Assembly (NCBI RefSeq): GCF_036499745.1
Contig: NZ_DASYDG010000018.1
Span: forward strand, 1 to 64,000
From: Pinirhizobacter sp036499745
GTDB taxonomy: Bacteria > Pseudomonadota > Gammaproteobacteria > Xanthomonadales > Rhodanobacteraceae
Direction of reading: 5' to 3'
DNA length: 64,000 nt
The notes under the pieces were generated by a model. It did not search any database and was not told where the DNA came from. It worked only from the letters and a program-made list of their open reading frames with translations. How positions within the stretch are numbered: the first letter of the stretch is position 1; the number at the start of each line of letters is the position of its first letter. Positions 27,672 through 36,636 of this stretch are shown here, piece after piece. The position numbers were made by a program, and so were the translations under genes.

Positions 27672-30600
27672 ATGTCGGACGTTCGTTGCGCAGGTATGCG
27701 CCGTTCTTTGTTACTACTCATTGTTCTAGCCGCACAGGGGCTTCTTCCCGCACAAAGCGAAGCATCGGATTTCTTAACTCCGGAACAGGAATACAAGAAG
27801 CTCGTCCACGTACGTGACGATATCGCACCCCTTGGGCAGAACCCGTTCGGGGAATCCATCAGCCTCTATAACGGTGAATTGAGTTTCCGGCAAACAGACA
27901 TCTCGTTGCCGGGGCGGGGGCCCTTGATTGAAATCACGCGCACGTTCGCGGTAACAGGGATCGACGAGCGAGAAGGGCGTGCCGACAATGCCTTCGGCGA
28001 CTGGGAACTGGACGTTCCGCGAATCTCCACGATCACGGCGGGCCTTCGGGTAGATAAGCCATGGGTGGTGCAAACGGCGAACAATTACCGTCGGTGCACA
28101 TTGTTTGGTCGACCACCTACGGTTGCTGCTTCAAATGGTGGCGCGCCCTGGGAGCCAGATACTTGGTGGCACGGCTACCAACTTATCGTGCCTGGCTCGG
28201 GAAGCCAGGAGCTTCTACGCCGGACCTCGGCAAACACGCTTTCGCCGCAAATGGACGGCATGTCGTTTCCGATCGTGACCAAGCAAAACTGGATGCTTTC
28301 GTGCTTGCCTGCCACCGACAACGATCCAGGAGAAGCGTTTCTTGCTGTTGCCCCAGACGGCACCAAGTACACGTTCAACCATATTGCCTACGGGTGGGCA
28401 GCGGGCATGGAGCGGCCGATTGGTTCAGGTCCTCTGGCAGCTCGGCACGACTATGCATCGCCGGCAAGCGATGACGTTCTGGAAGACGGCGATGACGTGC
28501 AGGACGCTGTTGTCTCGCCGAATGCTAACAAGGACGACTTTGTACGTCGCGCCAAAGCCACCATGCTGGTTACGCGGGTGGAAGATAGATTTGGCAACTA
28601 TGTTGCATACAACTACAACGGCAACGATCTCAGTTCCATTGTCGCGAGCGATGGGCGTCGGGTCGACCTGACCTACACCGCCGGCACGCATCGCGTGCAG
28701 TCCGCTGCCATCGTCACAGCGTCGGGTAGTCGCACCTGGACATACGCCTATGGCGAAGGCCCGTTTCCAGTGCTTCATGGCGTAACCCGACCAGACGGTG
28801 GAGCCTGGGGCTTCCAATTGGGCGAACTCGCCTCTGCACACCAATTCACTCTAGGAGGGACGTGCGATGTCCCGGCCAAACTCTGGGAGGGTCGTTTCAC
28901 CGGCACCATAACTCACCCATCGGGGCTGTCGGGCACGTTCGTGGTCGAGCCTTTGACGCGCGGCCGATCGGCCGTTCCCAAAGAGTGCATAGGGATCCCA
29001 ACCGTCGGTGGAGATGGCGCTTACGCTCTTATACCTCGTGTGTACTATCCCTATGTCACCACAAGCAAATCCTTCAACGGCGCTGGCATCAGTGCACGCG
29101 CGTGGACGTTCCACTATTCACCGCCGAACCAGAGCTGGATCAGCGAATGTACAAGCGGATGCAACACGACGTTATGGACGGACGTAATCGATCCGGAACA
29201 ACGCACCACCCGCTATACGTTCAGCAATAAATTCGACGTAACCGAGGGCCAGCTCCTCAATGTCGTTGCCTATGCTGGCGCGGCGGGAACGACCGTGCTG
29301 AACCAGGAAAGCAGCGTCTACGCAGCAACGAGCGGAGGCTGGCCTACGGCGTATGGTGATGCCATACAAAGCCGGGTAAACCGGGCGACGTCGCAGCAGT
29401 GGTCACCGTTGATCCAGAAGTCCATCACCACCCGGGAAGGCGATGTCTATACCTGGGCTGCCGAAGCGTTCGACGCTTATGGCAATACCATCAAGACCAA
29501 ACGCTTCTCTTCGGTCAACCCAACAGGTATCCACGAGCAGACATCGTATTTGAACGATACGGCGCACTGGCTGCTTGGACTCCCGCTTCAGCGCATCAAT
29601 CTTACTGACGGTGGCCGTGTCGACGTACAAATGACTTACGACGCAGCCTCCAGTTTGCCGGCAACCCGGTCCGAGTTTGGTCAGTTGACCATGCGCTATG
29701 CGTTTGACGCCCTGGGGCAGCTTTCGAGCTTCACGGACGGGAATGGTCATCAGACCACGTTCGGGAATTATCGCTTCGGCATTCCTCAGCAGATAGATTT
29801 TCCGGACGGTGGTGTCCAGTCGTTCACGATCAACGATTTCGGACAGGTGGCGTCCTCGACGGACCCAAGCGGAAACACGATCGGCTATGGGTACGATGGT
29901 GGCGGCAGATTTCGCGCCATGACTTATCCAGAAGGCGATTCCCGTCCCTGGGCACCGAAGGTCTTCGATTACTTTTATGTGCCTGGGGAGCTGGGTATAG
30001 AGGGAAACCACTGGAAGCGAGTGATAAGCCAGGGCGATCGCGTCGACACGATGCACTTCGACGCCATGATGCAACCAGTGTTGGCCACTACCGCATCCGC
30101 CAGCTCGGGCGCGACCATCAGCACACAAACCAATTTTGACTGGCGAGGGAACAAGACGCTGGTCTCCTACCCGGGGTATGGCGCTCCTGGCATTGTTGCA
30201 GGGCCCAGGGGCATGAAGACGGTCTACGACGAAGGGGGTCGCGTCCGCCAGACCATTCAAGATGCCGAGCCAGGCGTGAATCAGGGTGCGCTTTTTACGA
30301 CCACCCATTATTTGTCAGGCGCACGACTCTCCATTACGGACCCGCGCGGCGCGGTAACCACCAGCAGTTTCCAGGTGTTTGACGAACCGTCATTCGATCG
30401 CCCCATTCGGGTGCAGGCGCCCGAGGGAGTCCTTCAGGTTATCGATCGAGATGTGTACGGCAATCCCCGCCGAATGACGCAAAGCGGTGGTGGCCTATCC
30501 ATCACCAAAACGACCGTCTACGACACCCAAAACCGAGTGTGCCGGACAACGGAGCCCGAAACGGGCAGCACGATCATGGACTATGACGAGGCCGGTAACC

Positions 30601-33116
30601 TTGCCTGGACGGCATCAGGCGTGGCGGTGAGTCTATCGGATCCGGGTAGTGATTGTGCAAGGGCACAGGCACCCCCCGCTTCGCGTACCACCATGGTCTA
30701 CGACGCCATGAATCGAGTGACGGATATCGTCTACCCCGGTGGCACCGCCGCAACGAAACTTTGGTACACGCCCACGGGAAAGGTGCAGAAGTCCGAGTCG
30801 AACGGCGCGGTATGGATGTTCGGTTACAACAAGCTCGACTTACTGGCTGCTCAAACGCTCACTGTCGACAACTTTGCATGGCCGTTCCGGCTGGGTTACG
30901 ACGCGAACGGTGTGTTGTCGGAGCTAACGTATCCTGATGACAAAACCATCTCCTTTTCGCCGGATGCCTTCGGTCGCCCCACACAGGCAGGTGTTTACGC
31001 GACGGGGGCGACGTATTTCGCCAATGGCACCCTCCAATATCTCGGTCTGGGCAACGGTGCTGAATACTACTCAGAGCTCAACGAACGGCAGTCGCTTAAG
31101 CATTTCGGCTACCAGAAGGCTGCCGCCATCGCGCTAAGCCAGGATTTCGCCTACGACGCCAACGCCAATATCGTTAGTCAGACCGACATGGCCTCCGGTC
31201 AGCGCACGAAGTCCATGGCCTATGACGGGCTCAATCGCCTGGTCTCGGCGACCAGCTCACTTTGGGACGTCGCCGAGACCTACACCTACGATGCGCTCAA
31301 CAACATTCGAACGCTCACTACCGGCGGGCAACTGAGCACTTACAAATATGGTGCGGCGGACAACTTGCTGAGCTCGGTGTCTCGCCCGACAGATCTGCTC
31401 AGTTTCGGTTATGACGAGCGCGGTAACGTGATTAACAAGAACGGTGTGGTCTTCACGTTTGACCAGGCCAATCGCCTGACGCAGATTGGCGGCCACGACG
31501 ACTTCGTCTATGACGCTGCCGGCCGCCGCGTTAAGAAGTCGCCGACCTCGGGGCGTCCCATTTACTATGCGTATGGTCAGGACGGCACGCTGCTCTGGCA
31601 GTACGATGCCGCGACGCTGGCTGGCACCGACTATATTCATCTCGGCGGAAAGCTGGTCGCCAGCACGCAAACCAATGTAAGCAAGGTGATTGGCGGCATC
31701 GATGGTGTTGTTATGAACGGCCAGGATGCCTCGCTTACGGGGTGGGCGTGCTCAACGGGATTGGCTACGCCGATCCAGGTTGCGCTGTACTTAAACGGCC
31801 CGGCTGGAACTGGAACTGTAGTGGGTCAGTACGCCTCGGGACAGCCTAGTGAGCCAAGTATCGCGTCGGCCTGCCAGGCGACGGGGAGCAGCTACCGCTT
31901 CGTCATACCGATCACCGAGGCAATCCGTGCCGGCCACGGCGATGAAACGCTATTTGTCCACGGCATCTCACCGTTTGGCCATGACAACCTGCTTCTGGCG
32001 CAATCAGGCACGTACCATGTCCCGGCGTCGGTGCTTGCGCCGGATACGCCGGCGGGCCTTACCGCAACGGCTGCCCAAGACTTGGCAAGTATTGGCGTGA
32101 CGTGGACCACCGTCGTCAATACGGTCCGTTACGAGTTACAACAACGAGCCAATGGCAGCGACTGGGCAACAGTTCATAACGCAGCGGCGACTACGTTTAC
32201 CCTGAGCTATCCCGCCGATGCTACCTATGACTATCGGGTGCGGGCGTGCAATGCCAATGGATGCAGCAATGTGTCCTCGATATCCACTGCGGTGATTGCC
32301 CATATCCCGCCTGCTCCTGCCGCCATCAGTGTGCCGGCATCCAGCACCGGCGCCATAGCGATTGGCTGGTCTGACTCCCCCTACGCGACGAGTTACTCGC
32401 TTGAGCAAAGCGTCAATGGTGGTGGTTTCGCGGCGATCTACAACGGGCCGAATATTTCCTTCAGCTATACGGCAGGCGGCTCGGGTTACTACACGTACCG
32501 GGTTAAAGCGTGCAACGGCAACGGCTGCGGCGAGTATGGGCCCAGCGGTTCAGCGGCCATCACGTTGCCGCCGGCAGCTCCACCGAACATTGCCGCGCCC
32601 GCATCGAGCAGCAATGGGTGCTACACCGTCAACTGGGGCGGCGTGGGCGACATGACCAGCTACGTGATGCAGGAACAGGTCAACGGGGGCGACTGGACGA
32701 CCATTGCGAACAACGGTTCGGGCGCGTTGAATATCTGTGGCAAAACGAATGGTACGTATGGCTATCGGGTGCAGGGCTGCAACGCGGGTGGCTGCGGACC
32801 CTGGAGCACCACGGCATCCGTGGCCGTGGCCCTTGTGCCGGCAACGCCCACCGGTTTCAGGATCACGCTGCTTAGCCCCCTAAGCAAGGGCCGCTACACG
32901 CCGTCGTGGAATGCAATGAGCGAGGCAACCTCGTACGAGGTTGAGGAAACGAAGCCGGGAAGGCCGCCCTCCATGATCTACAGGGGGCCCGCCACTACTT
33001 ACACAGGCATCGTCATTGGAGTGACTGGCACCGTGTTCTATCGGATTCGGGCATGTAATGCCACGGGGTGTTCGGCGTGGAGCCCCAGCTATGACGCGGA
33101 GTTCCACTCGGGTTGA
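27672..33116 (+). CDS. Secreted RHS/YD-repeat shell protein with Fn3-like C-terminus
   Basis: A 1,814-residue protein with a Sec signal (SLLLLIVLAAQGLLPAQS); GGGGA stands 5 nt before the ATG. Residues about 60-500 are the RHS N-terminal part (PFGESISLYNGELSFRQTDI). YD repeats fill the centre, such as YDAMNRVTDIVYPGG, YDALNNIRTLT and YDERGNVINKNG. RHS proteins of this class form a hollow beta shell that holds a toxin. After about residue 1330 the protein leaves the RHS pattern: a lectin- or Ig-like segment (NGQDASLTGWACSTG) and four Fn3-like repeats, each closing with a Cys pair (RACNANGCSN, KACNGNGCGE, QGCNAGGCGP, RACNATGCSA). The RHS core end and toxin are missing here and are coded by the next gene, 60 nt downstream. 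Confidence 0.9.
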   Translation: MSDVRCAGMRRSLLLLIVLAAQGLLPAQSEASDFLTPEQEYKKLVHVRDDIAPLGQNPFGESISLYNGELSFRQTDISLPGRGPLIEITRTFAVTGIDEREGRADNAFGDWELDVPRISTITAGLRVDKPWVVQTANNYRRCTLFGRPPTVAASNGGAPWEPDTWWHGYQLIVPGSGSQELLRRTSANTLSPQMDGMSFPIVTKQNWMLSCLPATDNDPGEAFLAVAPDGTKYTFNHIAYGWAAGMERPIGSGPLAARHDYASPASDDVLEDGDDVQDAVVSPNANKDDFVRRAKATMLVTRVEDRFGNYVAYNYNGNDLSSIVASDGRRVDLTYTAGTHRVQSAAIVTASGSRTWTYAYGEGPFPVLHGVTRPDGGAWGFQLGELASAHQFTLGGTCDVPAKLWEGRFTGTITHPSGLSGTFVVEPLTRGRSAVPKECIGIPTVGGDGAYALIPRVYYPYVTTSKSFNGAGISARAWTFHYSPPNQSWISECTSGCNTTLWTDVIDPEQRTTRYTFSNKFDVTEGQLLNVVAYAGAAGTTVLNQESSVYAATSGGWPTAYGDAIQSRVNRATSQQWSPLIQKSITTREGDVYTWAAEAFDAYGNTIKTKRFSSVNPTGIHEQTSYLNDTAHWLLGLPLQRINLTDGGRVDVQMTYDAASSLPATRSEFGQLTMRYAFDALGQLSSFTDGNGHQTTFGNYRFGIPQQIDFPDGGVQSFTINDFGQVASSTDPSGNTIGYGYDGGGRFRAMTYPEGDSRPWAPKVFDYFYVPGELGIEGNHWKRVISQGDRVDTMHFDAMMQPVLATTASASSGATISTQTNFDWRGNKTLVSYPGYGAPGIVAGPRGMKTVYDEGGRVRQTIQDAEPGVNQGALFTTTHYLSGARLSITDPRGAVTTSSFQVFDEPSFDRPIRVQAPEGVLQVIDRDVYGNPRRMTQSGGGLSITKTTVYDTQNRVCRTTEPETGSTIMDYDEAGNLAWTASGVAVSLSDPGSDCARAQAPPASRTTMVYDAMNRVTDIVYPGGTAATKLWYTPTGKVQKSESNGAVWMFGYNKLDLLAAQTLTVDNFAWPFRLGYDANGVLSELTYPDDKTISFSPDAFGRPTQAGVYATGATYFANGTLQYLGLGNGAEYYSELNERQSLKHFGYQKAAAIALSQDFAYDANANIVSQTDMASGQRTKSMAYDGLNRLVSATSSLWDVAETYTYDALNNIRTLTTGGQLSTYKYGAADNLLSSVSRPTDLLSFGYDERGNVINKNGVVFTFDQANRLTQIGGHDDFVYDAAGRRVKKSPTSGRPIYYAYGQDGTLLWQYDAATLAGTDYIHLGGKLVASTQTNVSKVIGGIDGVVMNGQDASLTGWACSTGLATPIQVALYLNGPAGTGTVVGQYASGQPSEPSIASACQATGSSYRFVIPITEAIRAGHGDETLFVHGISPFGHDNLLLAQSGTYHVPASVLAPDTPAGLTATAAQDLASIGVTWTTVVNTVRYELQQRANGSDWATVHNAAATTFTLSYPADATYDYRVRACNANGCSNVSSISTAVIAHIPPAPAAISVPASSTGAIAIGWSDSPYATSYSLEQSVNGGGFAAIYNGPNISFSYTAGGSGYYTYRVKACNGNGCGEYGPSGSAAITLPPAAPPNIAAPASSSNGCYTVNWGGVGDMTSYVMQEQVNGGDWTTIANNGSGALNICGKTNGTYGYRVQGCNAGGCGPWSTTASVAVALVPATPTGFRITLLSPLSKGRYTPSWNAMSEATSYEVEETKPGRPPSMIYRGPATTYTGIVIGVTGTVFYRIRACNATGCSAWSPSYDAEFHSG

Positions 33117-33176
33117 GAGCGAGCGCAGAAGCGATGTGATGGGCTCGGCCGCAACTCAACTTAGGTGAGAAATGTC

Positions 33177-34163
33177 ATGAAGAATCTTCGGAAGCGCGGG
33201 CTGTTCGGTGGGTGGCGCACACGCGAGCTCGCTGGTGTGATCAGGCAAGGCGGGGTGCTTCTTGCCTTGTTTTTAGGTTCGCTAGGGAACGCCTGGGCGG
33301 CCGAGAAAGTCACGTACTACTACACGAATGAGCAAGGTACGCCCCTGGTCACAGCCGACGAGAAGGGCGTTGTCCTGACCACAGTGGACTATCGGCCTTA
33401 TGGGGAGCAGGTACTTGGAGCTTCCGAGCAAGGGCCCGGGTATACCGGGCATGTGAATGATGCCGATACCGGCCTTGTTTACATGCAGCAGCGTTACTAC
33501 GACCCCGTCGTAGGCCGATTCTTATCGGCTGATCCTATAGCGCCCATTGCCGGTCAAGTCATGACCTTTGGACGATTCACCTACGGCAATAATAATCCGA
33601 TCCGCAACATTGACCCTGACGGCAGGCAGGCAACAATGGGTATGCCGACGGAAGCGGTACACCTGACATATTCAGAGAGCCAAAAGTTCGTTGGCATTGT
33701 TGTTCCGGGATACACATGTGCAACGGAGGGTTGTGGGGTTGGCGGCTGGGCCATGGAGGTAGCGGGTGTACTTCCAGTAGGCCGCCTTGGGGCGCTTGGA
33801 AGATTGGCCATCAATTCCGCTGAGGGAGCCTCGGCAGCAGAGAGGGCCGCGTCAATTGCAGGAGCAATGGGTACGCGCACACAACGATCAGTAACCGTTG
33901 CAGTCACTGAAACGAAGGAGGGCATGAAAATCGTCTCATCCAGTGAGCAACGGCTGCGGCCAGCTGCGATTGCAATGTTGGGTGAGGGTGAGGTTGCTAT
34001 TAAAGGAGCGGCTGGTACGCACGCCGAGGTGAACGGCATCAATGCTGCAAGAAATATGGGGTTGACGCCTACAGGGACAGCCGCGAGCCGTCCCATTTGT
34101 CCATCCTGCGCTAAAGTGCTGAACCAACAAGGCGTTGTGCCGTTGTCGCGCTTGAAAGAATGA
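33177..34163 (+). CDS. Short RHS-core protein with deaminase-like toxin tip
   Basis: A 328-residue secreted protein (a GTG at 33165 is an alternative start). Its own Sec signal is GVLLALFLGSLGNAWA. Residues about 45-150 are the RHS-associated core: TYYYTNEQGTPLVTADEKG, YRPYGEQV, GYTGHVNDADTGLVYMQQRY, VGRFLSADPI and NIDPDGRQ, which in long RHS proteins closes the shell and marks the cut before the toxin. The variable tip after about residue 155 ends with THAEVNGIN and RPICPSCAKVL: HAE plus CxxC is the zinc site of the cytidine-deaminase-like fold, so the tip is likely a nucleic acid or nucleotide deaminase toxin. The RHS shell is coded upstream and a DUF416 gene, probably immunity, starts 14 nt downstream. 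Confidence 0.85.
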   Translation: MKNLRKRGLFGGWRTRELAGVIRQGGVLLALFLGSLGNAWAAEKVTYYYTNEQGTPLVTADEKGVVLTTVDYRPYGEQVLGASEQGPGYTGHVNDADTGLVYMQQRYYDPVVGRFLSADPIAPIAGQVMTFGRFTYGNNNPIRNIDPDGRQATMGMPTEAVHLTYSESQKFVGIVVPGYTCATEGCGVGGWAMEVAGVLPVGRLGALGRLAINSAEGASAAERAASIAGAMGTRTQRSVTVAVTETKEGMKIVSSSEQRLRPAAIAMLGEGEVAIKGAAGTHAEVNGINAARNMGLTPTGTAASRPICPSCAKVLNQQGVVPLSRLKE

Positions 34164-34177
34164 GATAGAGGTATCTG

Positions 34178-34783
34178 ATGCAGAAATCTTTCGATTTTCG
34201 AAATATCTTGACTGACCTAGAAGTTTTAGATGAAACCGGGCGACTCGCGTTCGGCGTATGCCTGTTCGAACGGGCATTATCGGGCTTCTTACAGTTCCAA
34301 TCTGAGACGGGTTCGATCGGGGGTGGTGAGCTTCGCGCGGCGCTTGCTCAGTGCTGGTCAACTTTGGAAACCGGTGTTGTTCCGGTAAATCTCTTTGTCA
34401 GCGTAGCAGCGTGCGAGAAGGTAATGCCAGACTCAGAGGATCATTCCTCTGCCTATACATCGGCTGCAATTGACGCGGTCAACATCGCTTGCAATCTTCT
34501 GACTTATATTGAGCAACGAGATCTTGTGCTGGTAATCGAATCCGTACAATCGCGACGGGATACATTATATCTGTTCATCCAGAATGCGATGGACCTTGAC
34601 CCACCCGACGAAGGCTTTGAGGAAAGGATGGCAAATCATCCTCTACTAAAGGAGGAACTTCGGCTCTTGCACGATGACATTGCGTTCTTGCAGGCTATGC
34701 AAACTCAAGGATTGGCGGCCTTTGTGCCCACATTGGATCGCGTAATGAGGCTGGACTATCGAAAACTCAGGCTGAAGCTATAG
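34178..34783 (+). CDS. DUF416 family protein, likely immunity protein for the deaminase tip
   Basis: A 201-residue acidic cytoplasmic protein that resembles DUF416 (YjaG) proteins: LAFGVCLFERALSGFLQF near the N-terminus, then an AAIDAVNIACNLLTYIE helix and HPLLKEELRLLHDDIAFLQ near the end. DUF416 members occur alone in enterobacteria and also next to polymorphic toxins. Its place 14 nt after the toxin tip, same strand, and a lower GC than the RHS genes, fit an immunity gene that moves with the tip. That role is inference from the layout. The stop codon (34781-34783) is in the same frame as the toxin fragment that follows. Confidence 0.75.
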   Translation: MQKSFDFRNILTDLEVLDETGRLAFGVCLFERALSGFLQFQSETGSIGGGELRAALAQCWSTLETGVVPVNLFVSVAACEKVMPDSEDHSSAYTSAAIDAVNIACNLLTYIEQRDLVLVIESVQSRRDTLYLFIQNAMDLDPPDEGFEERMANHPLLKEELRLLHDDIAFLQAMQTQGLAAFVPTLDRVMRLDYRKLRLKL

Positions 34784-34801
34784 CTTGAAGGGCAAAATTG
34801 T

Positions 34802-35014
34802 AATGACCCTTCGGTACTAGCAAGGCACGCTGGTACAGGGCAGCAGGTAGGAAAGATCAATACGGGCTTGCCGGGCTCGAAGGAACGAATAGATTTCGGG
34901 CAGAACATCGGCACCTACGTTGATCCTGCAGGAAATGCAAAGCCAACCAATAATGGGATAATTCATTATGGAAGGGATGGTAGTCATATTGTTCCATCGA
35001 GACCAGACCAATGA
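34802..35014 (+). pseudogene. Orphan C-terminal toxin tip, Ntox50-like (truncated)
   Basis: An open frame directly behind the DUF416 stop, and in its frame, codes for about 70 residues with no start codon of its own. It reads VLARHAGTGQQVGKI, then GSKERIDFGQNIGTYVDPAG, PTNNGIIHYGRDGSHIVPSR and a stop at 35012-35014. This matches what I recall of the end of bacterial toxin 50 (polymorphic toxin type 50). The first part of that domain is missing. Tips like this are left behind when a new tip recombines into an RHS gene. The last base of its Gln codon and the stop overlap the next ATG (ATGA at 35011-35014), so it is still joined to its likely immunity gene. Confidence 0.65.
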
Positions 35015-35307
35015 ATGACCACTTGAGATCGGATATCATCCTCAGCGTAAATCGGGCGTTAATTGGCGAGGTATTTTCACAACTCATTGCTGTGTCATGT
35101 TCGATAGCCATTGGAAAGCGGATCGAGCTTACATTCTTCGTAGATTCCGTCCTTCCTGATCCAATAATTGAAGACATATCGTGCATCGAGACAGAGGTAA
35201 TCGCCGACTTCTCCGACGATTTTAATATTTCACATAGAATAGTAGTCGTGGATCGCGCAGACCTCTCGCCGGGCGGCTTTTGGATATTTCTCAGAAAGCT
35301 CGCATAG
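35011..35307 (+). CDS. Small protein, likely immunity to the orphan tip
   Basis: A 98-residue acidic protein, MNDHLRSDIILSVNRALIGE at the start, without signal or membrane segment. It begins inside the stop codon of the Ntox50-like fragment (ATGA overlap), a layout typical of a toxin and its immunity gene. I do not recognise its family. Phrases such as ISCIETEVIADFSDDFNISH suggest a small alpha/beta fold. It is AT-rich compared with the main genome. As the toxin part is truncated, this gene may still protect against sister cells with an intact tip. Confidence 0.65.
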   Translation: MNDHLRSDIILSVNRALIGEVFSQLIAVSCSIAIGKRIELTFFVDSVLPDPIIEDISCIETEVIADFSDDFNISHRIVVVDRADLSPGGFWIFLRKLA

Positions 35308-35373
35308 GTAGGTGAACCATGTCATGACGGAGCCGTTTGAGATCGCCTTGGGAATAAGATCAAGGAATGAGCC

Positions 35374-35800
35374 ATGTCTTGTCGATTCGATCTTTACGTC
35401 AGCTACTCGCAACTAGCTGTATTTCAGCGCGGCCTAGATGAGCCGTTCAATATGTGGACGGATGAGCAGGTTAAAGAAGGGTATTCGTCGAAGCCTGGGA
35501 GTGTTTCCATCTGTAGCAAATGAAAATGGCGCGCTGAATTTCGGCGAGCTTATAAAACCGTCAAAGAACTCGACCTTTAGAATCGTGCCTTCCGTCTTAT
35601 CGATGGGCGAGAAGATGCGTGCGGATATAGTAGCGCTAGGCGGCAAGTCAGAATATAACCAATACGTAGGCATAATTGCAGTTGAGATACCCGCCTCTAC
35701 TCCGATCCAACCGTTCTTGGACTACATAGTAGAAGAGCAAATAAAGGGCGTCTTGGACTTTGAAGAGAGCGCGTTGCGGCATGAGATGGACCATTCCTGA
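35374..35800 (+). pseudogene. ComJ-like gene broken by a frameshift
   Basis: The ATG at 35374, with AAGGA 7 nt before it, opens a frame that reads CRFDLYVSYSQLAVFQRGLD, then PFNMWTDEQVKEGYSSKPGS and stops at 35521-35523. This is the N-terminal pattern of ComJ, the inhibitor of the NucA nuclease in Bacillus competence, which also occurs as an immunity protein in polymorphic toxin loci. The rest of the protein continues in the next frame, from about VANENGALNFGELIKPSK at 35515 to the stop at 35800. Removal of one base near 35505-35515, where there is GTTTCC, would restore about 140 residues. So the gene has a one-base insertion or the sequence an error. Confidence 0.7.
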
Positions 35801-36228
35801 TCTTTCAGCTAATTCAATTATTTTCTTCATATGCGAGATTTGCACTTCCAGCGGAAACGCTACGTTATCCAGTTGCCCATCGAATCGGCTATCCAAAGGT
35901 GTGAAGGCTCGCCATCAAACGGTCAGGTCCTATGCCGTGATTGCGACCTTACGAAGAGAGACAATTGATGAGCATGGTAAAGGTGAATTTTCCTATCGAG
36001 CCACGGACGGTACTTGTGTGGCTTACGCCAGTGACCGCCGATGAAGTCTCGTACATTCGAACGAATGGCTGGCAGTCGTTTGAGTCACGACCGGATGCGG
36101 AGGGTACGGACGCATACGATGCGCTGGGTCGATAACGATTATGAGAGCGGCGCCGCGTCGGCCCTTTTTTTGACACGGGTTAAACATAGGCTGGATCGGT
36201 TCACCGGACGGGCTCCCCATTCCCGGCC
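35801..36228. other. AT-richer tail of the toxin locus, mostly without genes
   Basis: 428 nt in which only the 55-residue ORF at 35968 is worth naming. The rest holds stop codons in all frames at short intervals and looks like decayed coding sequence. The end is marked by a GC-rich stretch with TTTTTTT and a return to the GC level of the core genome. Confidence 0.5.
35968..36135 (+). CDS. Short ORF, possible remnant of a toxin or immunity gene
   Basis: A 55-residue frame beginning MSMVKVNFPIEPRTVLVWL and ending DAYDALGR, in the AT-rich tail of the RHS locus. AGAGAG stands about 8 nt upstream. I do not recognise it, and it could be chance. In context, a leftover of another toxin or immunity module is likely. 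A seven-T run shortly behind it (about 36165-36173), after GC-rich sequence, may end transcription of the whole locus. Confidence 0.35.
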   Translation: MSMVKVNFPIEPRTVLVWLTPVTADEVSYIRTNGWQSFESRPDAEGTDAYDALGR

Positions 36229-36585
36229 CTAGGGTTTTTCCACCGGCGGCTTGGCGATCGAATCGCGCAGCTTCTTCATCTCGTAGGCGTTGAGCACCTC
36301 GGGCTTGGCGTTGCCCTCGATGCGCTCCTGGGCGAAGGCCAGTGCCGTGGCGATGATCCCGGCCAAACCCAGGAACAGGCAAAGGCCGAGCAACCCGGGT
36401 GATTTCGTGGTGAAGCACACGAGCACCATCAGGGCGGTGAAGGCAGCGAGGATCCAGCGCATGGGATGACCGGCGGGCAGGGCAGGTTGGCGCATCATAG
36501 CGCCGCCCGCGCCGCCCGCGCCGCCCGCGCCGCCTGCCATCGGCCACCGAGGGATATTCCGTACGGTCGCGAACGTCGCCTGCAC
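36229..36585 (-). CDS. Small membrane protein with Gly-Gly-Ala repeat
   Basis: Up to 118 residues. Two hydrophobic segments, WILAAFTALMVLVCF and GLLGLCLFLGLAGIIATAL, are followed by a polar C-terminus, NAKPEVLNAYEMKKLRDSIA. The first 30 residues include GGAGGAGGAGGA, coded by a 9-bp DNA repeat at 36502-36534. The true start may be the ATG pair just after the repeat (about 36498), which would leave the repeat in the leader. Function unknown. It lies back to back with the carbonic anhydrase gene. Confidence 0.6.
   Translation of the reverse strand: MQATFATVRNIPRWPMAGGAGGAGGAGGAMMRQPALPAGHPMRWILAAFTALMVLVCFTTKSPGLLGLCLFLGLAGIIATALAFAQERIEGNAKPEVLNAYEMKKLRDSIAKPPVEKP
36502..36534. repeat. Short tandem repeat of 9 bp
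   Basis: GCCGCCCGC is repeated three and a half times. It is either in the N-terminus of the small membrane protein (as Gly-Gly-Ala) or in its leader, and could vary in copy number by slippage. Confidence 0.75.
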
Positions 36586-36636
36586 GCTGATCGGCGTAAC
36601 ATGACAGGGCTTTATTCACGACGCGGGGCAATACCC

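Noticed and set aside
35230..35412. Minus-strand frame of 60 residues in the toxin graveyard
   Set aside because: It overlaps the start of the ComJ-like gene on the other strand and has no ribosome site or motif.
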